Shown here: in pieces, positions 11,701 to 64,000 of the stretch
Position numbering within the stretch: the first letter of the stretch is position 1
How the letters are laid out: each line of letters begins with the position of its first letter
DNA from: Alitta virens
Taxonomy: Eukaryota; Annelida; Polychaeta; Phyllodocida; Nereididae
NCBI GenBank assembly: GCA_932294295.1
Contig: OW028584.1
Span: 7,820,407-7,884,406 of the forward strand
Direction: 5' to 3'
Length of the DNA: 64,000 nucleotides
The notes under the pieces: model-generated
The model's database searches: none
Told to the model about the DNA's origin: nothing
The model's input: only the letters and a program-made list of their open reading frames with translations
Translations under genes and position numbers: made by a program

Positions 11701-12184
11701 AATACTAGGATTCCACCTATCGTTACACATTTACCTTAAAGGTGGAGGACTTTTTTTTTTCGAAAAATGACCTTTACTACCATCCCGAACTGAATTCTTG
11801 ATATTGTGCTTGAAGGTTTTATACAGGAATGCATCTGATGAGTTGAAAAAGACTCGTGCATGAACAGGTCAGTCTAAATTTTTTTAGAGCAGATGGTTAG
11901 TAAAAGCAACTACATACCTAGACAATTTCAGAAATAGCATTTTTTTTTCAATTTGGCAGGTTTGTCAGAGAGCTTTTTGTCCATTTCAGGTGTGCCCTTA
12001 GCCAAAATGACTGACAGTGACTACTTAGTCAAAAGGACGTCACCTTGGTCAAAACTGAGTACAGCTGACTAACTTGTTAAATACAATTTTGTTAGTCAAA
12101 AACGCCTATGGCGGACATAAAAGTCAGCGATTCTTGACACAGTCATGTTGTCCAAGATCTTAGTTAAGAGTTTTGGTGTAGTAC

Positions 12185-12435
12185 ATATTCCTAGCTGTAT
12201 CTATAACTGGCTAAAGCCAGCTGCTTCTGTCTACTCCTAACGTATGGTCGGCTTACACTTACCAACACTTACCAACACTGAAAAATTATTATAAACCTTG
12301 GTAAGTGTAAGAAATGTATCTAATATATCATAAATATGTACTTTTAGATCCGGCTTTAAGTAGCCAGCTATAGCCAGAAATTTCAGTTTAGTGGCAGGTA
12401 GCATCGTATAGCAAGTTCTCAGCTTTGTTGAGGTT
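12185..12435. mobile_element. MITE-like repeat, family C (copy 2)
   Basis: Shares GTACTTTTAGATCCGGCTTT, AGTAGCCAGCTATAGCCAG and GGTAGCATCGTATAGCAA with the copy at 7499, plus the flanking TTGACGGGCCG-like 3' sequence. It has a small local duplication (acacttaccaacacttaccaac). Confidence 0.72.
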
Positions 12436-15145
12436 CAAATTGACGGGCCGTTTTTAGTGGAACTAACTGTAGCACTGACCATCATAACTGGACATCAACT
12501 GGACATTGAACTGCACTCGACACCAGTATCTCTCTATTTTCTCGAGAGAAACAATCGCTGTAAGATTAGCTATAAGACAGCATCTACAAAATGTTAGAAA
12601 TGTCTTTTGGAAAGAAATGTTTCTTTGTATACTTGGGTGTAATTATAAACTTGAAGACCTGTGAATTGATGACAATTGTGCATTCAAATGATAAGAATCA
12701 AATTGTCTGCTACTGCTTGTTGACCTCAGATCAAAATCTTGTTGACAAAATTTACGAGTGCCTCAATAATGTTTGGAAATTCCCTACTTTAAATTCGTGT
12801 TGAAACTTCTGTACAATAGACAGTGTGCACAATTAAAGAAGTAAATTTATTGCTTCATGTTTTAATATGCAATCGTTCCAGTAAATTCAACTCCATTAAG
12901 CTGTAGTAAATCCAGGCATGAGAGGAATTATATTCAATGAAATGCATGGACACCCACCCGGGAATTGATTTGAATTTTAATTGTGAAAAAAAATCATTGC
13001 TCCGATTTCTCTGGAGTTGCTAAGATTAAAATTTGAAATTCAGATTTGCTCGGTGCAGGCTTTTTTTTTTTTTTTTGTTCCTCAATGATTAATTCAAGTG
13101 TTTGGAATTGCTGACAAAGCCACAGGGTCAAAAAGGCCTTGTGTAATATTATGCCATATATATGTTATTTGTCACATTCTTTTAAGGCGATTAGGGATCT
13201 TTTTTCAGAGTGGGAGGATGTTTCATTTTGCTTTCACGAAACTGATGATTTTGCTCTTTATGCGGATCTGGATTATGCGATTCCTTATTATATACTGTCA
13301 GGATAAGATAGGAGAGGATAGGAGAGGATAGGATAGGAGAGGATTGGATAGGATAGGATAGGATAGGATAGGAGAGGATAGGCTAGGATAGGAGAGGATA
13401 GGCTAGGATAGGATAGGAGAGGATTGGATAGGAGAGGATAGGCTAGGATATGAGAGGATAGGAGGATAGGAGGAGAGGCTAGGCTAGGCTAGGCTAGGAG
13501 AGGAGAGGAGAGGAGAGGAGAGGAGAGGAGAGGAGAGGAGAGGAGAGGAGAGGAGAGGAGAGGAGAGGAGAGGAGAGGAGAGGAGAGGAGAGGATAGGAT
13601 AGGATAGGATAGGATAGGATAGGTCTTCGTCTGACTAGTTAGTGAACTTCAGTCATATTATATCAAGATTTTGACTAAGAAGTTAGTCAATAGTCATCAT
13701 GACTAATGAAATACTTGACTAATTTGTTGAAGAAAAATTCATGTAGTCATTCTACACATAGTTCAATGTTTAAAAGTTAGTGAATATACCTTAAGAAAAA
13801 TATATTAGTCAAAATAGATATCATGAAAGTTATTTGATTTAACTGATAGTCAATTAAAATAGATTTGGTGTGGTGTATTCTGGTGCTTGACTTCATAGGT
13901 TCATATTTTGTGCAACATCCTCCCACACTTCTTGCAGTAAACTTGTTGTGCGTTTTGAATTGTGGGTCATAATATGCAATTGATCGGGCTGAATGAGGGG
14001 CTGTGCTAATGAGAGTTGTGGGATGACGCCACATTTTGATTAATCGGATGTTTAATTTGATTAAATTCAGGTCCAAAAGAAGAAGGATTGATACTGCGAA
14101 GGCTCGACTCGAGGAAAACGATAGACTGCGGATGACACTGCATTGATATTAGCGTGTCAGCCAGCAACTTTGCCAATCGGGTGAAGAATACAGCTGAGAA
14201 ATTGGGAAGGAATTTGTCTCTACTAGTGACCCTTGTGATTTACTACGAGCTTTGAGTTTACAACACTTTGATATTGGTTATTTCGTGGACTTCAAAATCA
14301 TGACTAGCTGATACTAGCTTTTGAGGGAACTAGCAGCTGTGGCCACACAAAACACAAGATTCGCAAGAGTCCTCGTCTCTCCAAAGTGCTGTTATGAACT
14401 CCTTCTGCTAGGGCGTTGATTCGACATCCTGTCTCGAGCTCTCATATCAAAAAATAATGACATCTCAGATATTTGCTCGTTGAATCACTTCGGCAGATTG
14501 TTTATCACACTGAGATAAGGCGCCAGACTTGTAAGTAAATATACATGTCATTTATACTTCTAAGTATTATATCACCGGCTAATGTGAGCTCGGAGTCTTT
14601 CAAAAGGAGTCCACATAATCAGGCATTCAGGATTAAATCTCTTTGTGTCTGGTATAATTGGAAATTGCAATCAATATTCTGCCATCTCTAGCTGTCGGCT
14701 CAAAGGAATATTACATACTTCATGAAAATTCCACTGAGCATATTGATGGTTGATGGAGCTGGGTCATATTGAAAGACTGCGTATTGAAAACAATACAGGA
14801 TAATTGGATACGATAATCTTCCCATGTCCTGACATAGAACAAATCTACACCCACAACAAATCAGAATATGAGTGACTATCTTAGGACATGTGTACGAGTT
14901 ATCCGATCAGATGTCAAGTTTATGGTTTGGCCTGATAGCGCTATCAAGATGCTGTTTATAGAAACACAACAGCAACAATAATCTGGTACATAACACAAAC
15001 GAGGAAATTAACTGTTGTGAGATACTAGAGGCGGAGAATGCAATCAAATTGATAGTCAGTTCATGCTGGAAAGGATTAGGCCACTAGGAGACACAATGGA
15101 TTCCTGACAACGCAGGGATTAGAAGGTGATTTTTGAGAGGTGAAC
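12436..15145. other. Non-coding; pentanucleotide array and upstream region of first exon A
   Basis: Apart from the array at 13300-13621 and a T15 run near 13062, nothing is recognised. The last kilobase is where a promoter or 5' UTR for exon A would lie; I see no convincing TATA or initiator. Confidence 0.5.
13300..13621. repeat. Composite GGATA/GGAGA/GGCTA pentanucleotide array
   Basis: About 320 bp, strict 5-bp register, with blocks of ggata, ggaga, ggcta and then some 19 units of aggag before returning to ggata. A few units differ in length (e.g. ggaggataggagga near 13460). Local unit homogenisation is clear. Confidence 0.95.
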
Positions 15146-62003
<46,858 letters not shown>

Positions 62004-63925
62004 TGGAACGCTTTCCTTAGCAATGAATTAGAAAATTTAGATTTAAGAGAAACGGATGTGTAACTGAGGGCATATCTCTTTCTTTAAATGGATTCGACTG
62101 TTACTTAAGGCTTTGGTGGACTACGGAATGCTGATTCATGCAGTGATTTACGGATTGCTTTCCATTGGATTACATTGTGATCTGTAATCATATGTTTCCT
62201 GACAAACCAACAGGAGGACTTTTTTTTTGGATTAATTGATATTTAAAGAAACTTAATCCCCTACTGATGTGTATATCAACATTATGCTTGATTACTCAGC
62301 TAGTGATACAACAAGTTGATTATTTAATAACGTTACATTACCAGTTAACAGTTATTTACTTCAACTGGATCTTTATTAATCAGACTCAGATTACAGTGAA
62401 CAGCCAAGGATTTGCCAACACGCACACTCTGTACTTAAACCTTTCAACGTGTGATGTAATTTGATTCTGAGCAATGCATATACAATGGATTTGTTATAAT
62501 AACAATGTTCAAATAATTGCTGGATAGGATAACCAATTTATTGATATGTGTATCACTTGTCTGATGCTGTGATTAACCTAAAACTATTGACTGTTTCATG
62601 ACATAATGCTGATCAATAGACATGAACCATGTAAATATGTGTGATGTTGAATGTTGAAATCCATTACAAGTGACAGCATTACATTTCCCTGTGGCGAACG
62701 TTGGTAAATTTACCAGTGTGTTAAGATAAACTTCAGTACTTTTTTAGGGAAACTTACGTAAAAAGCAATGTCAATGAATGCAACGTATTAGATGCCATTA
62801 TGGGGTTGTCATCAACAAGATTTTATGCTGAATGAATAGTCTTAGAAATAATCAAAAGAACAGGGTATTCAGAAGTGGAAGACCAACCACGTCTGTCAAT
62901 CAGGTTCAAAGTTCAAGTCTTAAGAATCGCCCAACTTAAACGAATAATTGAGCAAACATGAGTGTCAAGTATGTCCGATACTTTTTTCTTATGTCATCAG
63001 AATTATAATTTAGTGTTTTAATATTATGTGGTGCTATTTGACCATATGTTTCACTTTGTTAAATTTGATTATAAAGCATTGTTACAATAATGTATTTGAA
63101 TCATCGTGCAATATCGAATAGATATGCCAATACGAATACACCGCTATGATTACACTTAATTTAAGCTTTGTCGATATGCCGTGTGTTAATGCAATTTTGA
63201 GTGATGGCAAATGTAAGTAGCTGCTAGAATTCCATTTGATCGATAAGTAAGGACGTGGGAACTGCAGATTCCCATGACTGATATCTTTTTCATTATGCCA
63301 TGACATTTTGTAAATTATTCCTTGTGATTGCATTACATTGTTCCGTAAGATTTGTGTTGTACAGTTTCAGTGCCACAAGCTTTTCAGTGTGATTATCATA
63401 TAACAGGCTCATTGATGTGTAATTAAGTACATTATATTTAACCAAATGTAATTAAACCTGTTCATAGTAATTAATAAGTTCTTACTGATATGTTAAATCA
63501 TAGAAGTGTATTTAAGTGATAGAAGTGTATTTATCTCATCTCTAGACGGATCTAAGTACCATTGTTGTTAATTGTTATTACAATTAAGAATTGTACAAAC
63601 TTTTTTGTTGGATAATGTTAAGAATTGTGCGCGTTTGTATAAGAATAGTATTAAAATATACAGTGTCAACTGCAACTTGGAAATTTATAAGAAATGTTGA
63701 TGTATGATGAACTGTTAAGGCATAAAATGCCCAATAACATTTGAAGCTACAAACCTTTAGTGTTCTGTTATTTGTCTGGAATCTAAGCAACAAAGAGACA
63801 TGTGTTTTAATGATCTGAAAAGTGAGCCAGAAAGAAGAAGAATTTCCATTACCACCAGGTGGCAGCCCAGTGAAAGTAGCTATTGACTAAACACAGTTAG
63901 TTTAATAAAATACAGTGACTCTAGC
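62004..63925 (+). other. TANC: 3' untranslated region of TANC, probable
   Basis: About 1.9 kb of AT-rich sequence after the stop, without splice-flanked coding segments. A canonical AATAAA lies at 63904-63909; weaker ATTAAA signals are at 63451-63456 and 63650-63655. The true cleavage site is not determinable, so the end is approximate. Confidence 0.5.
63904..63909 (+). terminator. Candidate polyadenylation signal AATAAA
   Basis: Exact AATAAA, the only canonical hexamer I found downstream of the TANC stop in this window. It sits just before a truncated MITE-like repeat (63917 on), so it may be fortuitous. Confidence 0.35.
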
Positions 63926-64000
63926 TGTCTGTAGTGACCTATATCTGGCTGTGGTCTAAACATGCTAAAGCCAGCTGCTTCTGTCCACTTCTATAGCTAA
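63917..64000. mobile_element. MITE-like repeat, family C (copy 3, cut by window edge)
   Basis: TCTAGCTGTCTGTAGTGACC then CTGGCTGTGGTCTAAACATG and GCTAAAGCCAGCTGCTTCTG match the 5' halves of the copies at 7499 and 12185. Confidence 0.7.

Noticed and set aside
12591..12803. 70-codon ORF beside MITE C copy 2
   Set aside because: Considered as a transposase fragment, but no motif and no relation to the other MITE C copies.

Overview
This is animal (eukaryotic) nuclear DNA, probably from a marine invertebrate. It has short exons with GT/AG splice sites, introns up to about 22 kb, tRNA-derived SINEs, hairpin MITEs, a long foldback transposon and purine-rich pentanucleotide microsatellites. I see no bacterial operon, phage or CRISPR structure. 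The species cannot be fixed from the sequence; a deuterostome or lophotrochozoan invertebrate is a guess.

The one clear gene is a plus-strand homologue of TANC1/TANC2 (fly relative: rolling pebbles), a scaffold with a STAND-type P-loop NTPase, ankyrin repeats and TPRs. I resolve 21 coding exons between 15146 and 62003, plus two further alternative first coding exons. The 17 exons shared by all forms run from 53570 to 62003: a linker, the NTPase domain (54832-58066 and beyond), the ankyrin repeats (58835-61179), the TPRs (61287-61900) and a C-terminus ending in Glu-Thr-Ala-Leu. Upstream there are three candidate first coding exons (15146, 25816 and 45960), each with its own ATG, an in-frame stop just before it, and a phase-1 donor. 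The first two join three shared N-terminal exons (27876-30875). The third is a 2.5 kb exon that joins directly to 53570. All three assemblies keep frame to the same stop, giving predicted proteins of 1538, 1547 and 1997 residues.

The other sequence is mostly repeat-rich non-coding DNA. Positions 1-15145 hold SINEs, MITEs, microsatellites and one unassigned small membrane-protein-like ORF at 4440-4718. The 22.7 kb intron 30876-53569 carries a 3.4 kb foldback transposon (35232-38674), more SINEs and the 2.5 kb alternative first exon. The window ends in the long 3' UTR and a truncated MITE.

By family knowledge, TANC proteins are cortical or postsynaptic scaffolds. The N-terminal choices here would change the disordered, SH3-ligand-bearing and candidate PP1-binding part of the protein while keeping the NTPase, ankyrin and TPR core constant. 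That functional reading is inference. The exon structure, phases and motifs are read directly from the sequence.
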